NCBI RefSeq assembly: GCF_000420645.1
Contig: NZ_ATVI01000001.1
Span: forward strand, 1-64,000
DNA length: 64,000 nucleotides
Direction of reading: 5' to 3'
From: Nevskia ramosa DSM 11499
GTDB taxonomy: Bacteria; Pseudomonadota; Gammaproteobacteria; Nevskiales; Nevskiaceae
Part shown: positions 1 to 9,146 of the stretch, one piece after another
How positions within the stretch are numbered: the first letter of the stretch is position 1
Layout of the letters: each line of letters begins with the position of its first letter
Notes under the pieces: model-generated
The model's input: the letters and a program-made list of their open reading frames with translations, nothing else
Told to the model about the DNA's origin: nothing
Database searches by the model: none
Made by a program: the position numbers and the translations under genes

Positions 1-18
1 TTCCAGGAGCATCTATCC

Positions 19-474
19 ATGAAAAAGACTCAGCAGGGCTTCACCCTGATCGAACTGATGATCGTCGTCGCGATCGTCGGCATTCTCGCCGCCATTGCAC
101 TGCCGGCTTATCAGGACTACATCGGCCGCGCGAAAGTGACCGAAGCCGTCGCCCAGTTGGACGGCGCCAAGACCTCGGTAGCCGAATATGTAGCTTCGCA
201 GGGCGCATGCCCTGCAACGACTTCCGCCTCCGGAGTGTCGTCACCGACCGGCGCGAAGTACGTGACCTCCGTTGCGACCGACGCCGCCTGCAACATCGGC
301 GCGCTGGTGCAGAGCGTCAATGCTGGTATTGACGGCAAGTACATCATCCTGGTCGCGTCCAAGCAGGCCGACAACAGCATCACCTGGAATTGCGCGACCA
401 ACGCAACAACGGCGAACTTCAAGTATCTGCCGGCCAACTGCCGCACTACCGGTACGTTCACGGCGGTTCCGTAA
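19..474 (+). CDS. pilA: Type IV major pilin PilA
   Basis: Prepilin of the type IV pilus fibre, 151 aa. The leader is short (MKKTQQG), followed by Phe+1 and Glu+5 of the mature protein (FTLIELM), the prepilin peptidase cleavage and N-methylation site. The next 25 residues are the hydrophobic N-terminal helix. Four cysteines (C64, C91, C125, C141) allow two disulfides in the globular head, the last pair placed like the D-loop of group I pilins. AGGAG lies about 10 nt before the ATG. A strong terminator follows, so this is a single-gene high-level transcript. The next gene is a PglL-like oligosaccharyltransferase, which suggests the pilin is O-glycosylated. Any gene upstream is outside the window. 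Confidence 0.96.
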   Translation: MKKTQQGFTLIELMIVVAIVGILAAIALPAYQDYIGRAKVTEAVAQLDGAKTSVAEYVASQGACPATTSASGVSSPTGAKYVTSVATDAACNIGALVQSVNAGIDGKYIILVASKQADNSITWNCATNATTANFKYLPANCRTTGTFTAVP

Positions 475-581
475 TACCGATCTGCCGACCTTGGGCCGCA
501 GTACGCAGGAGTGATCGCAGGTTCTCTGTACAGCCTTCGAAGGCACTAGCCAGCCAACGGTTTCGGTAAGCAATTGTTTTT

Positions 582-610
582 AAACGCCGCCCTCAAGGGC
601 GGCGTTTTCT
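582..610 (+). terminator. Rho-independent terminator of pilA
   Basis: Perfect 11-bp stem (AAACGCCGCCC paired with GGGCGGCGTTT), TCAA loop, then TTTTCT. It lies 108 nt after the pilA stop and directly before the next gene, so it sets pilA apart from the glycosylation gene. Confidence 0.93.
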
Positions 611-632
611 TTCCGTGAAGGGCCTGCATTTC

Positions 633-2636
633 GTGAACGCCAAATCGCAGTCCCTTATCAGCACTGGCGCTGCCTCAGCCTTCGCCGCCTCCTGCCTTTA
701 CCTAGGCGGCTATCAGGTGATTCCGCTTTATGTCTCATCAGCCCTGCTGCTGGCGCTGCTGATCTACGGAATCAACAATACCGACGGCACACGGGCCGCT
801 CGTCGTCCGTACTCGTTCAGCGCGATCATGCTGGCGATATTCGCCGCCTACTGCCTTGCGACCTACCAGCTCAGTCTGCTGCCCAATCTTTCGCTGCTGG
901 CAGCCTGGGTGTTCATGGCCATGCCCCTGGCCTACTTTGCGACGACCGTGGCGCTGCGCGACGAGAGAGCATGGCGATACAGTCTCAAGCTGATCCAGAT
1001 CGTCGCGCTGGGAATCATGGCGCTCGGCATCGTCGAGTTCGTGTTGATCCGCAGCCGGCCGTTCTCGATTTTTCTCGATTTCAATGTGCTGGCGGCGTTC
1101 TGCAACGTCTTCGCGCTGCCAGCGATCGCCCGGCTTCATGACAGGGTGCGGGCCGATGGCTTCGCCGTTGCCTTGCGGTCCCGCACGGCATGGTTTCTAT
1201 GTGCGGCGTCGCTCTGTCTGGCCGCAACAGCCTCACGCGGCGGGCATCTCAGTTTTCTGCTTGGCGTTGCAGTCCTTGGCGTTTTGTTGATTCGTCATGA
1301 CCGGCGCGCCTGGAAAACGGTGGCCGCGAGCCTTGCGATCTTCGTGGCTTCGCTGATGTTGATCGTGCCGTTCCAGCACCACGCGAGTTCGTTGTCGCGG
1401 CTCACGGGCATCACGAACGACCAGTCGACGCAGGATCGGCTGGAGATATTGAGATCCACCTGGCGCATGGTCGAAGACGGGCCCTGGTACGGCAGCGGCC
1501 TGGGCACCTACAAGGTCCGCTATCTGATGTTCCGCAGCCCCGGAGATTCCTCGTCGAGCGGCGATCTCGCTCACAACGATTACTTGCAGGTGCTTGCCGA
1601 AGGCGGACCGGTGCTGCTCGGCACGCTGCTGCTGCTCGCTTTCGGCGGGGTGTTGGCTGCCCGCCGACTATGGCGCTCTGCGCGCAACACTGCCGCTTCA
1701 CCGACGTTCGTTGAAGCTGCGGGACTTGTTGGCGGGCTCAGTTGCCTGTTCGCCCACGCCGCGGTGAATTTCATCTTCTATGCGATGCCGCTGGCGATGA
1801 TCACCGGCCTGTACTTCGGCAGGCTGGATAACCTGCGCACCGACATACCGGCATCCGCCCCTCGTTTCGAGGCAACGCCCCGCAGCCTGAGGCTGCTGCT
1901 GTCCGGCCTCATGCTGTGGCTGACCACAACCGTAGGCTTGCAAGGCTTCTACCACGTCGTGCGAACTGGCCAGTGTCAGCTTCTCATGTGCCAGTCGTTG
2001 ACCCGCGACGAGAATTTTCTGGCCCGATTCTCGGCGCTGCTGGCGGCGACGCAACCGTCCTATCTGCCCGCTCGTGATTGGCTGGCAGACGCCTATCTGG
2101 CTACGGCCTACGGCGTGACCGACGGAGGAAAGCGCCTCGAGGGCGCCCGTCAGGCGGCAAAAGAACTCAGTGATCTGATTCGACAATTCCCGGCCCTGCC
2201 TACTTCGTACGCTCGGCTTGCCGATTTGCTGGTGGCGCAGCCGGAAGCCGCAACGGCCATCCCGGTTGCGGAACGGGAAACCCCGGAAGCGCTCTATGCG
2301 GAAGGGCTGCGGCGCGAACCCATGGATGTTCAAACCCGCATCAAGCTGGCGACGATGCTCGATATGCGAGGCCAGCACGAGCCAGCGTTCTCGCTGCTGT
2401 TCGACGACGGCATGCGCTGGTGGAAGGTTGCGGCATTTCCGGACAGCGGTCGCAGCATGCTGCTGAAGGCCGCGATTCCGCTGGCGCTGAAACTCGGCCG
2501 TTGCAAGGACGCGATCGAGATGGCACAAGGGCTGAATATCTTCCTGCCTGATGATCCGCTGGCCAAGCCGATCGCCCACTTGGGCGAACGCGAACCGCCG
2601 GTCAGCGACGGCACGCCAGGCTGCGCCGCTGGCTGA
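633..2636 (+). CDS. PglL/Wzy-family O-oligosaccharyltransferase (pilin glycosylation)
   Basis: Polytopic inner-membrane protein of about 667 aa with roughly a dozen hydrophobic segments in residues 1-430. The Wzy_C-type core with the periplasmic loop lies around residues 180-340 (motifs ASRGG and LAHNDYLQ). A soluble helical, TPR-like C-terminal third follows, the usual build of PglL/PilO-type enzymes that move a lipid-linked glycan onto pilin Ser/Thr. Position just after pilA supports this over O-antigen ligase or polymerase. Start: GTG at 633 has AAGGG 10 nt upstream, whereas the in-frame GTG at 615 abuts the U-tract of the pilA terminator and has no ribosome binding site. The glycan substrate cannot be read from the sequence. 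Confidence 0.82.
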   Translation: MNAKSQSLISTGAASAFAASCLYLGGYQVIPLYVSSALLLALLIYGINNTDGTRAARRPYSFSAIMLAIFAAYCLATYQLSLLPNLSLLAAWVFMAMPLAYFATTVALRDERAWRYSLKLIQIVALGIMALGIVEFVLIRSRPFSIFLDFNVLAAFCNVFALPAIARLHDRVRADGFAVALRSRTAWFLCAASLCLAATASRGGHLSFLLGVAVLGVLLIRHDRRAWKTVAASLAIFVASLMLIVPFQHHASSLSRLTGITNDQSTQDRLEILRSTWRMVEDGPWYGSGLGTYKVRYLMFRSPGDSSSSGDLAHNDYLQVLAEGGPVLLGTLLLLAFGGVLAARRLWRSARNTAASPTFVEAAGLVGGLSCLFAHAAVNFIFYAMPLAMITGLYFGRLDNLRTDIPASAPRFEATPRSLRLLLSGLMLWLTTTVGLQGFYHVVRTGQCQLLMCQSLTRDENFLARFSALLAATQPSYLPARDWLADAYLATAYGVTDGGKRLEGARQAAKELSDLIRQFPALPTSYARLADLLVAQPEAATAIPVAERETPEALYAEGLRREPMDVQTRIKLATMLDMRGQHEPAFSLLFDDGMRWWKVAAFPDSGRSMLLKAAIPLALKLGRCKDAIEMAQGLNIFLPDDPLAKPIAHLGEREPPVSDGTPGCAAG

Positions 2637-2714
2637 GCTGATCGGACCTGCCGGCTTGCATCCCACCAGTACGCGCCTTACGGTTCAGGCACTCCCGTTT
2701 CGAACCGTCGCCCG

Positions 2715-3863
2715 ATGAGCGCCACCACTGTCCCGTCGTCTGCAGCCGAACCGAAGGCAGTAGCCAGCCCGCCGAAGACCGGCTTCGCCCAGCAGCCCGG
2801 CTACCTGTTCGGGCCGTGGATGGATTTCTTCTGCCTCGGCGGCGCGACGCTGCTGATCATTCCCTGGTTCGCCTTGCTGCCGACCGACTGGAAAGCCTAC
2901 GGCGACGTGCTGATCATCACCACGGCGGTCGCACACTTCATCAACAACCCGCACTTCGCGCATTCCTATCATCTGTTCTATCGGGACTTCGGCAAGCGCG
3001 GCTTCAATGCCGAATATCCGCGCGAGTGGCGAGTCCGCTATCTGATCGCTGGCGTCGCCGTGCCGCTGCTGCTGATCGGCTTCTTCCTGTGGTGCCTGGT
3101 CACCAAGAACGCGCGGGCACTGGGCTTCAGCGTCAACCTGATGTTCTTCACCGTTGGCTGGCATTACGTGAAGCAGGGCTACGGCATGCTGATGCTGGAT
3201 TCGGTGCTGAAGCGGCGCTTCTTCAACGAACGCGAGAAGAAGGTACTGCTGTGGAATGCCTATGTGGTCTGGTTCTTGTCCTGGCTGCTGGCCAATGCCA
3301 TCGCCTACAAGGCTGATTACTGGGGCATCTCCTATTACACCTTCACCACGCCGCAGCCGATCCTGACGGCGATCGAAGTGATTGCCGGCCTCTCCTCGGC
3401 CGCCGTGTTGCTGATGCTTGGTCTGAAGTGGCGGGCCACCCGGCAGGTGCCGCCGTTCAACGGCCTGGTGGCCTACACGGTGGCGCTGTACCTGTGGCTG
3501 CTCTATCGCGATCCGGTGCTGACCCTGATCTTCCCGGCCATGCATTCGATCCAGTACATGGTCGTGGTCTGGCGCTATGAACTGAACGTGCAGCAGGACC
3601 GCAGCACAGACGCGAAGTTGCCGACGATGACCTTCGGTCTGCGCATGGCGCTGTTCTATGCGATCGCGATGGGCCTTGGTTATCTCGGCTTCTGGATGGG
3701 GCCGCAGTGGTTGGCGAAAGTGTTTCCGACGATGCTCGAAGGCGTCGGCAGTGGCGCCTTCCTGCTCGCGGCCTGGATCTTCATCAACGTCCACCACTAC
3801 TTTCTGGATAGCGTGGTCTGGCGCAAGGGCAACCCGGAAACCGGCAAGTATCTGTTCCGTTGA
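2715..3863 (+). CDS. Conserved polytopic membrane protein, unknown function, His-rich motifs
   Basis: About 382 aa with a hydrophilic Pro/Ala-rich N-terminus and around nine hydrophobic segments. Polar, histidine-containing motifs sit inside or beside the membrane segments: HFINNPHFAHSYH (residues ~76-88), GWHYVKQGYG (~152), HSIQYMVVVWRYE (~277) and INVHHYFLDSVVWR near the end. Clustered histidines in membrane helices recall metal- or quinone-handling membrane oxidases and desaturases, but no known HxxxH/HxxHH set is complete, so I assign no reaction. It lies between the pilin glycosyltransferase and pilB on the same strand, 78 bp after the former. Conservation of the His motifs makes it a real gene. 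I do not recognise the family. Confidence 0.8.
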   Translation: MSATTVPSSAAEPKAVASPPKTGFAQQPGYLFGPWMDFFCLGGATLLIIPWFALLPTDWKAYGDVLIITTAVAHFINNPHFAHSYHLFYRDFGKRGFNAEYPREWRVRYLIAGVAVPLLLIGFFLWCLVTKNARALGFSVNLMFFTVGWHYVKQGYGMLMLDSVLKRRFFNEREKKVLLWNAYVVWFLSWLLANAIAYKADYWGISYYTFTTPQPILTAIEVIAGLSSAAVLLMLGLKWRATRQVPPFNGLVAYTVALYLWLLYRDPVLTLIFPAMHSIQYMVVVWRYELNVQQDRSTDAKLPTMTFGLRMALFYAIAMGLGYLGFWMGPQWLAKVFPTMLEGVGSGAFLLAAWIFINVHHYFLDSVVWRKGNPETGKYLFR

Positions 3864-3976
3864 ACCGCGCCGGCATTCCGGCTGCCGGTTCGTCGCTGGC
3901 TTCGTGGATGTGGGCGGTGTAATTTCCTGATTCCGCTGGCGCAGTGTTCTGCTGCGCGCGGCACCAGGCTCGATTC

Positions 3977-5728
3977 GTGGCAACCAATTTCCAGACGACG
4001 TCTCCGCCCCCGGCACCACCGATCACCACGTTCATCGGTGGCTTGCCGCGTCGGTTGATCAATGACGGGTTGCTGACCGAGGAGCAGGCGCGCGAGGCCC
4101 AGACCAAGGCGGCCAGAACCGGTTCGCATTTCGTGTCGGTGGTCGTCGAAGCGAAGTGGATTCAGGCCACGCGGCTTGCCGAGATCGCCAGCATCGAGTT
4201 CGGTACGCCGCTGATCGATCTCGGTTCAATCACCGTTGACGCCGGCATCGCCCGCGAAATCAGCGAAAAGCTGATGCGCAAGTACCACGTGCTGCCGATC
4301 TACAAGCGCGACCGCCGGCTGTTCGTGGCGCTGTCCGATCCGACCCGCCTGCAGGCGCTCGACGAGGTCAAGTTCGCGACCGGCTATCAGGTGGAAGGCA
4401 TCCTCGTCGAAGAGGACAAGCTGGCGAAGGGCATCGATGCCGCCGTTGCCGCCGTGCAGGCTACGGCGTTGCAAGGCGGCGACGAGGATCTGGAAAATCT
4501 CGAGATCGAAGGTGGCGAAACTGATCCGGGCGCCGACACCGGCGGTGGCACCGATGCCGACGATGCGCCGATCATCCGCTACGTCAACAAGGTGCTGATC
4601 GATGCGATCAACCGCGGCGCCTCGGATATCCATTTCGAGCCCTACGAGAAGAAGTACCGCATCCGCTACCGGGTCGACGGCGAGCTGAAGGAAATCGCCA
4701 CGCCGCCGGTGCAGATGGGCGGCCGTCTGGCCGCGCGTCTGAAGGTGATGTCACGGCTCGATCTGGCCGAGCGCCGGGTGCCGCAGGACGGCCGCATCAA
4801 GCTGAAGCTGTCGGCCAGCAAGGCGATCGACTTCCGCGTCTCTACCTGCCCGACGATGTGGGGCGAGAAAGTGGTGATGCGTATTCTCGATGCATCGAGC
4901 GCAATGCTCGGCATCGACGCGCTCGGCTACGAGCCGGATCAGAAGGAGCTGTATCTGAAGGCGCTGGCCAAGCCGCAGGGCATGATCCTGGTCACCGGCC
5001 CGACCGGCTCCGGCAAGACCGTCTCGCTGTACACCGGCCTGAACATCCTCAACGACGACAACACCAATATCTCGACCGCCGAAGACCCCTGCGAAATCAA
5101 TCTGCCGGGCGTCAATCAGGTCAATGTCAACGTCAAGCAGGGCCTGACCTTCGCCGTCGCGCTGAAAGCCTTTCTGCGTCAGGACCCGGACGTCATCATG
5201 GTCGGCGAGGTGCGCGATCTGGAAACCGCCGAGATCGCGATCAAGGCGGCGCAGACCGGCCATCTGGTGCTCTCGACCCTGCACACCAACGACGCGCCGC
5301 AAACCCTGACGCGCCTGCTGAACATGGGCGTGCCGGCCTACAACGTCGCCAGCTGCGTGACCCTGATCATCGCCCAGCGTCTGGCCCGCAAGCTGTGCAA
5401 GCACTGCCGCAAGGCGGATGTGGTTCCGAAGGAAGAACTGCTGCGCGAAGGCTTCAGCGCCGAACAGATCGCCACCCCCGGCTTCACGATCTACAAGGCC
5501 AATGGCTGCGATCAGTGCAACAGCGGCTACAAGGGCCGTACCGGCCTCTACCAGGTGATGCCGGTCACCGACGCGATCTCGCGGGTGATCATGGAAGGCG
5601 GCAACGCCATCGACATCGCCGACCAGGCCGCGCGCGAAGGCGTGCGCACGCTCCGCCAATCGGCTCTGCGCAAGGTGCTGGACGGCACCATCGACCTTAC
5701 CGAAGCGAACCGCGTCACCGTCGATTAG
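3977..5728 (+). CDS. pilB: Type IV pilus extension ATPase PilB
   Basis: Cytoplasmic hexameric ATPase that powers pilin assembly, 583 aa from this start. The N-terminal MshEN/T2SSE_N region (residues ~20-160) is followed by an acidic linker, then the GspE/PilB core with Walker A GPTGSGKT, Asp and His boxes, the Walker B-like stretch DPDVIMVGEVRD, and a tetracysteine zinc motif (CKHC and CDQC) typical of PilB and absent from PilT. The GTG start at 3977 gives the common VATNFQ N-terminus with AGG 8 nt upstream. A GTG at 3944 is also open but would add a Cys-rich extension. pilC follows after 53 bp. No pilD is adjacent, unlike the usual pilBCD order. Confidence 0.95.
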   Translation: MATNFQTTSPPPAPPITTFIGGLPRRLINDGLLTEEQAREAQTKAARTGSHFVSVVVEAKWIQATRLAEIASIEFGTPLIDLGSITVDAGIAREISEKLMRKYHVLPIYKRDRRLFVALSDPTRLQALDEVKFATGYQVEGILVEEDKLAKGIDAAVAAVQATALQGGDEDLENLEIEGGETDPGADTGGGTDADDAPIIRYVNKVLIDAINRGASDIHFEPYEKKYRIRYRVDGELKEIATPPVQMGGRLAARLKVMSRLDLAERRVPQDGRIKLKLSASKAIDFRVSTCPTMWGEKVVMRILDASSAMLGIDALGYEPDQKELYLKALAKPQGMILVTGPTGSGKTVSLYTGLNILNDDNTNISTAEDPCEINLPGVNQVNVNVKQGLTFAVALKAFLRQDPDVIMVGEVRDLETAEIAIKAAQTGHLVLSTLHTNDAPQTLTRLLNMGVPAYNVASCVTLIIAQRLARKLCKHCRKADVVPKEELLREGFSAEQIATPGFTIYKANGCDQCNSGYKGRTGLYQVMPVTDAISRVIMEGGNAIDIADQAAREGVRTLRQSALRKVLDGTIDLTEANRVTVD

Positions 5729-5781
5729 CAGTATTCTTTTCGCGGCGGCGCAGCCCACTCGTCAGTCGATCGGAATCAACC

Positions 5782-7005
5782 ATGGCCGTAGCCAGCACTT
5801 TGGTGAAGGACGCAACGTTTGCGTGGGAAGGCCGTGACCGCAAGGGCACGATGGTCAAGGGCGAGTCCGACGGCCCGAGCGAAGCCCACATCAAGCTGCA
5901 GTTGCGCAAGCAGGGCATCAATCCGATCCGGGTGCGGAAGAAGTCGGCGCTGTTCGGCAAGCGCAAGAAGCCGATCAAGGGCCAGGACATCGCCGTGTTC
6001 AGCCGCCAGCTGGCAACGATGATGTCGGCCGGCGTGCCGCTGGTGCAGTCACTGGAAATCGTCGGCCGCGGCCACGCCAATCCTTCGATGGGGGAAATGG
6101 TGCTCGGCATCAAGGGCACCATCGAAGGCGGCGCGACGCTGGCCGAATCGCTGGCCAAGTACCCGCGTCATTTCGACGATCTGTTCGTCAATCTGGTCGA
6201 CGCCGGCGAGCGCTCCGGCGCGCTGGAAACGCTGCTCGACAAGATCGCCACCTACAAGGAAAAGACCGAGTCGCTGAAGAAGAAGGTCAAGAAGGCAATG
6301 ACCTATCCGGCGGCGGTGATCGTCGTCGCGGTGATCGTCACCACCATCCTCCTGTACTTCGTGGTCCCCCAGTTCGCGGCGCTGTTCAAGGGTTTTGGCG
6401 CAGATCTGCCTGCACTCACACAAATGGTGGTCTCGATGTCCGAGTTCATCCAGGCCGACTGGTGGGTGGTTCTGCTGATCATCCTCGGGACCTTCTTCGG
6501 TCTGCGTGAAGCACATATCCGCTCGCCCAAGGTTCGTCGCTTCACCGATCGTCTGCTGCTGAAACTGCCGGTGGTCGGCGATATCCTCTACAAGTCTGCC
6601 GTGGCCCGGTACGCGCGCACCCTGTCGACGATGTTCGCCGCCGGCGTACCGCTGGTCGAAGCGATGGATTCGGTCGCCAAGGCTGCCGGCAACATCGTGT
6701 TCACCGAAGCGATCATGCAGATGCGCGATCAAGTGTCGACCGGTCAGCAACTGCAGCTGACGATGCAGCAGACCGGCCTGTTCCCGGCGATGGCCGTGCA
6801 GATGGTCGCCATCGGCGAGGAATCCGGCTCGCTCGATCACATGTGCGCAAAGCTCGCGGACTTCTACGAGGAAGAAGTCGACGCCCTGGTCGACAATCTC
6901 ACCGCGCTGCTCGAGCCCATGATCATGGTCGTGCTCGGCGTTCTGGTCGGCGGTCTGGTCGTCGCCATGTACCTGCCGATCTTCAAGATCGGTGCGGCGA
7001 TCTGA
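5782..7005 (+). CDS. pilC: Type IV pilus inner-membrane platform protein PilC
   Basis: 407 aa platform protein at the base of the pilus that couples PilB motion to pilin insertion. It shows two tandem T2SSF domains (about residues 70-195 and 275-400), each with a hydrophobic helix pair and the conserved GxxLxxAL/GESGSL-type turns (DAGERSGALE and AIGEESGSLD). The open frame runs far upstream inside pilB, but that part is only an alternate-frame reading; the ATG at 5782 gives the normal PilC N-terminus. It probably shares a transcript with pilB. Confidence 0.95.
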   Translation: MAVASTLVKDATFAWEGRDRKGTMVKGESDGPSEAHIKLQLRKQGINPIRVRKKSALFGKRKKPIKGQDIAVFSRQLATMMSAGVPLVQSLEIVGRGHANPSMGEMVLGIKGTIEGGATLAESLAKYPRHFDDLFVNLVDAGERSGALETLLDKIATYKEKTESLKKKVKKAMTYPAAVIVVAVIVTTILLYFVVPQFAALFKGFGADLPALTQMVVSMSEFIQADWWVVLLIILGTFFGLREAHIRSPKVRRFTDRLLLKLPVVGDILYKSAVARYARTLSTMFAAGVPLVEAMDSVAKAAGNIVFTEAIMQMRDQVSTGQQLQLTMQQTGLFPAMAVQMVAIGEESGSLDHMCAKLADFYEEEVDALVDNLTALLEPMIMVVLGVLVGGLVVAMYLPIFKIGAAI

Positions 7006-7086
7006 TGTCTTAATTCTGTCCTCATTATCGACCCCCACGATGGGCGAGCAGCACGCACTTGTGCTGCCAACCCCTGGGAATTTTCG

Positions 7087-7284
7087 ATGAACAAGATCAT
7101 TGCTGCTGTTGCCCTGTCGACCAGTTTCCTCGCCGCCGGCCTCGCCTCCGCCGCCGTACCGCCCGCCAAGTCCAAAGCGACGGCCGAAGCGACGACGGAT
7201 GCCAAGGCTGCTGCCAAGACCAAGCACGCGCACAAAGCTCATAAGACTGCAAAGCACACCACTCCGAAGAAGACCCTGGGCTGA
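7087..7284 (+). CDS. Small basic Ala/Lys/His-rich secreted protein
   Basis: 65 aa. A clear signal peptide (hydrophobic AAVALSTSFLAAGL, cleavage after ASA near residue 22) precedes a low-complexity mature part made almost only of Ala, Lys, Thr and His, ending KKTLG. The composition resembles acid-shock (Asr-like) or histone-tail-like periplasmic peptides, but length and sequence are too simple to assign a family. It follows pilC by 81 bp and has its own terminator. GGGAA lies just before the ATG. A role with the pilus is only a guess from position. Confidence 0.65.
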   Translation: MNKIIAAVALSTSFLAAGLASAAVPPAKSKATAEATTDAKAAAKTKHAHKAHKTAKHTTPKKTLG

Positions 7285-7346
7285 GCCATCGCCGCGTGAA
7301 CGGGCCTGGGTCCGGACGCGCCAGCCAGAGTCGTCGTCGTACAGAC

Positions 7347-7378
7347 AAGGCCGGAAAGCCCCCGCTTTCCGGCCTTTC
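7347..7378. terminator. Hairpin terminator between convergent units
   Basis: Perfect 12-bp stem (AAGGCCGGAAAG with CTTTCCGGCCTT), 6-nt C-rich loop, then TTCTG on the plus strand. It sits between the small basic protein gene (plus) and the end of the nag-type operon (minus), so it can serve both directions. The U-tracts are short. Confidence 0.75.
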
Positions 7379-7392
7379 TGCGTTCAGACAGC

Positions 7393-7872
7393 TCAGATCG
7401 GATAGATGATCGAGTTCGGAATCATCTCGCTGTCATAGACCGCCAGCCTTGAGGCAAACCTGAAACCTTCATCGGTGCGCACGATCTCGTCGATGTAACG
7501 GCCAACGTTGTAGACCGTGCTCAGTCCCGACAACTTGGTGCGGAACACCGCGTAGTTCGCTTCGGCGTGGATGCGCCCGGCTTCGAGCTTGCGGATCATC
7601 GGCGTGCCGACCACGTGGCGCTGATAGTAGGGGTCGTGGAAGAGCGTTTCCTGGATGCCGTAGACGCGATCCTTGAGCATGCCCTTGCTTTCGAAGCTCA
7701 AGGTGGCCAGCGGAAAGCCGCGATCGTAGTTCTCGCGCGGCTGCAGGCGGTAGCTGCAATCCTCGATGAAGAACTCCGGCCAGCTGTCCCAGCGGCCGGA
7801 ATCGACGGCGATCGCGTAATCGGAATAGAGCTGGTTCAGCGCCAGCCAATCCTCGAAAGAGATTCCAGTCAC
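7393..7872 (-). CDS. nagH: Salicylate 5-hydroxylase, small oxygenase subunit (NagH-like)
   Basis: 159 aa, the size of the beta subunit of aromatic ring-hydroxylating oxygenases (cone-shaped SnoaL/NTF2 fold). The motifs [21 protein letters not shown] and [10 protein letters not shown] are typical of this family. It is structural rather than catalytic and would form an alpha3beta3 oxygenase with the upstream gene. Its ATG overlaps the stop of the alpha subunit by 4 nt (ATGA), so the two are translationally coupled. It is the last gene of the operon. Substrate assignment rests on the alpha subunit and on the gentisate genes next door. Confidence 0.88.
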   Translation of the reverse strand: MTGISFEDWLALNQLYSDYAIAVDSGRWDSWPEFFIEDCSYRLQPRENYDRGFPLATLSFESKGMLKDRVYGIQETLFHDPYYQRHVVGTPMIRKLEAGRIHAEANYAVFRTKLSGLSTVYNVGRYIDEIVRTDEGFRFASRLAVYDSEMIPNSIIYPI

Positions 7873-9137
7873 GACTCCATGACCTCGCGCCAGTAGCGGT
7901 ACATGCCGCGGATCAGGGTTTCGGTGACCATGTGATCCGTGTTCTCCACTTCGCGCCCGCCCAGCTCGACCAGCGTGCGATGGCCCGGCTTGGCCTCGAA
8001 GGTTTCCTGCGAGAACTCGATCACTTCGCCATCGTCCGCCGACACGAAACCGGCCGGCCCGAACAGATTGGCCTGGCGCAGGCGCCGCTGGGTCATTTCC
8101 GGCGTGTCGTCCTCGAAGCCGAAGTGCGTCCAGACGAAATCGAAGTGGCCGTGGCCATCAGGGATGATCTGCCGCGTCGAGACACTGTTGACCTGCTGCT
8201 GCAGGATCACGCTCGGAAACAGCGTGGTCATCACCGCCGTCGGCCCGTTCCACCAGGGCTCCGGGACGATGTCGAGAAAGCGCGGATCATGCAGGTTCAT
8301 CGTCTGCTTGAAGCTGGACACCCGCGAGACCTCGGACACCGCACCGGCATTGCCGCGCGTCGAGATCATCGCCGCGTGGCGGCCTTTGGCGTCCATCACC
8401 ATCTGCGACTTGTTGTCGGCACGCCAGAGACCGAAGGTCACGAACCAGGTGTGCAGCAGGCCCGGGTGGTACGGGTCCTTGATGTTTTCCTGCATCAGCT
8501 TCCAGTTGCCCGGAATGCGCTGGCGGTTGTAGCCGAGGATGTGCAGCTTGCGGCCATCAAACAGGCGATCGAAGTAGCGCAGGACATCAGGACCGACGAA
8601 GTCCTCGAAAGACTCCACTTCGTGATCGAAGGACGCGAACACCACGCCACCGCGTACTGCGACCTTGAGCCTGGTCAGGCCGTGATCGGCGAGATTGAAA
8701 TCCGCCGGCATGCCGCCCTGCACCACGCCATCACGCTTGACGCCATGACGCATCGGCACGCCGCGCAGGCGGCCGTCGAGCGCGTAATTCCACTGGTGAT
8801 ACGGGCAGACGAAGGCTTCGCGATTGCCATGCCGCTCGCGGCAGAATGCCACGCCGCGATGCGCGCAGGCGTTCTCGACGACATGAATCGCGCCATCCAT
8901 CGCCCGCACCAGCAGCACCGAGCGCTCGCCGACATTGGTGCGCTTGAAGTCCCCCGGCTTGGGGATCTCCGCTTCGAGGCCGACATAGCACCAGTGCTTG
9001 TCATAGAAGAAGCGCTGCAATTCCCGCTTGTGGAGTTCGGGATCGTTATAGGCGGCGAATGGGATGCGGCTGGTGCCGCGCTCCCATCGCAGGGCCGACA
9101 ACGGAATCGGTGGTGTTTCCAGATGGGGCGCGTTCAT
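7869..9137 (-). CDS. nagG: Salicylate 5-hydroxylase, large (Rieske) oxygenase subunit (NagG-like)
   Basis: 422 aa Rieske non-haem iron oxygenase alpha subunit. The Rieske [2Fe-2S] ligands are C91/H93 and C111/H114 (CAHRG and CPYHQW). The catalytic domain carries the mononuclear iron histidines in [13 protein letters not shown]. Sequence blocks such as [31 protein letters not shown] and [18 protein letters not shown] match what I recall of NagG of Ralstonia U2, the salicylate 5-hydroxylase that makes gentisate. The downstream gentisate dioxygenase and fumarylpyruvate hydrolase genes agree with this. No ferredoxin or ferredoxin reductase gene (nagAb/nagAa) is in the cluster, so electrons must come from proteins encoded elsewhere. 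Confidence 0.9.
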   Translation of the reverse strand: MNAPHLETPPIPLSALRWERGTSRIPFAAYNDPELHKRELQRFFYDKHWCYVGLEAEIPKPGDFKRTNVGERSVLLVRAMDGAIHVVENACAHRGVAFCRERHGNREAFVCPYHQWNYALDGRLRGVPMRHGVKRDGVVQGGMPADFNLADHGLTRLKVAVRGGVVFASFDHEVESFEDFVGPDVLRYFDRLFDGRKLHILGYNRQRIPGNWKLMQENIKDPYHPGLLHTWFVTFGLWRADNKSQMVMDAKGRHAAMISTRGNAGAVSEVSRVSSFKQTMNLHDPRFLDIVPEPWWNGPTAVMTTLFPSVILQQQVNSVSTRQIIPDGHGHFDFVWTHFGFEDDTPEMTQRRLRQANLFGPAGFVSADDGEVIEFSQETFEAKPGHRTLVELGGREVENTDHMVTETLIRGMYRYWREVMES

Positions 9138-9146
9138 CGGGGGGAC

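Noticed and set aside
2685-4019. 444-codon minus-strand ORF opposite the membrane protein gene
   Set aside because: Gln/His/Arg-rich antisense reading of a gene with clear membrane segments; no coding features.
4858-5781. N-terminal extension of PilC into pilB
   Set aside because: Alternate-frame reading of pilB; the normal PilC start is at 5782.
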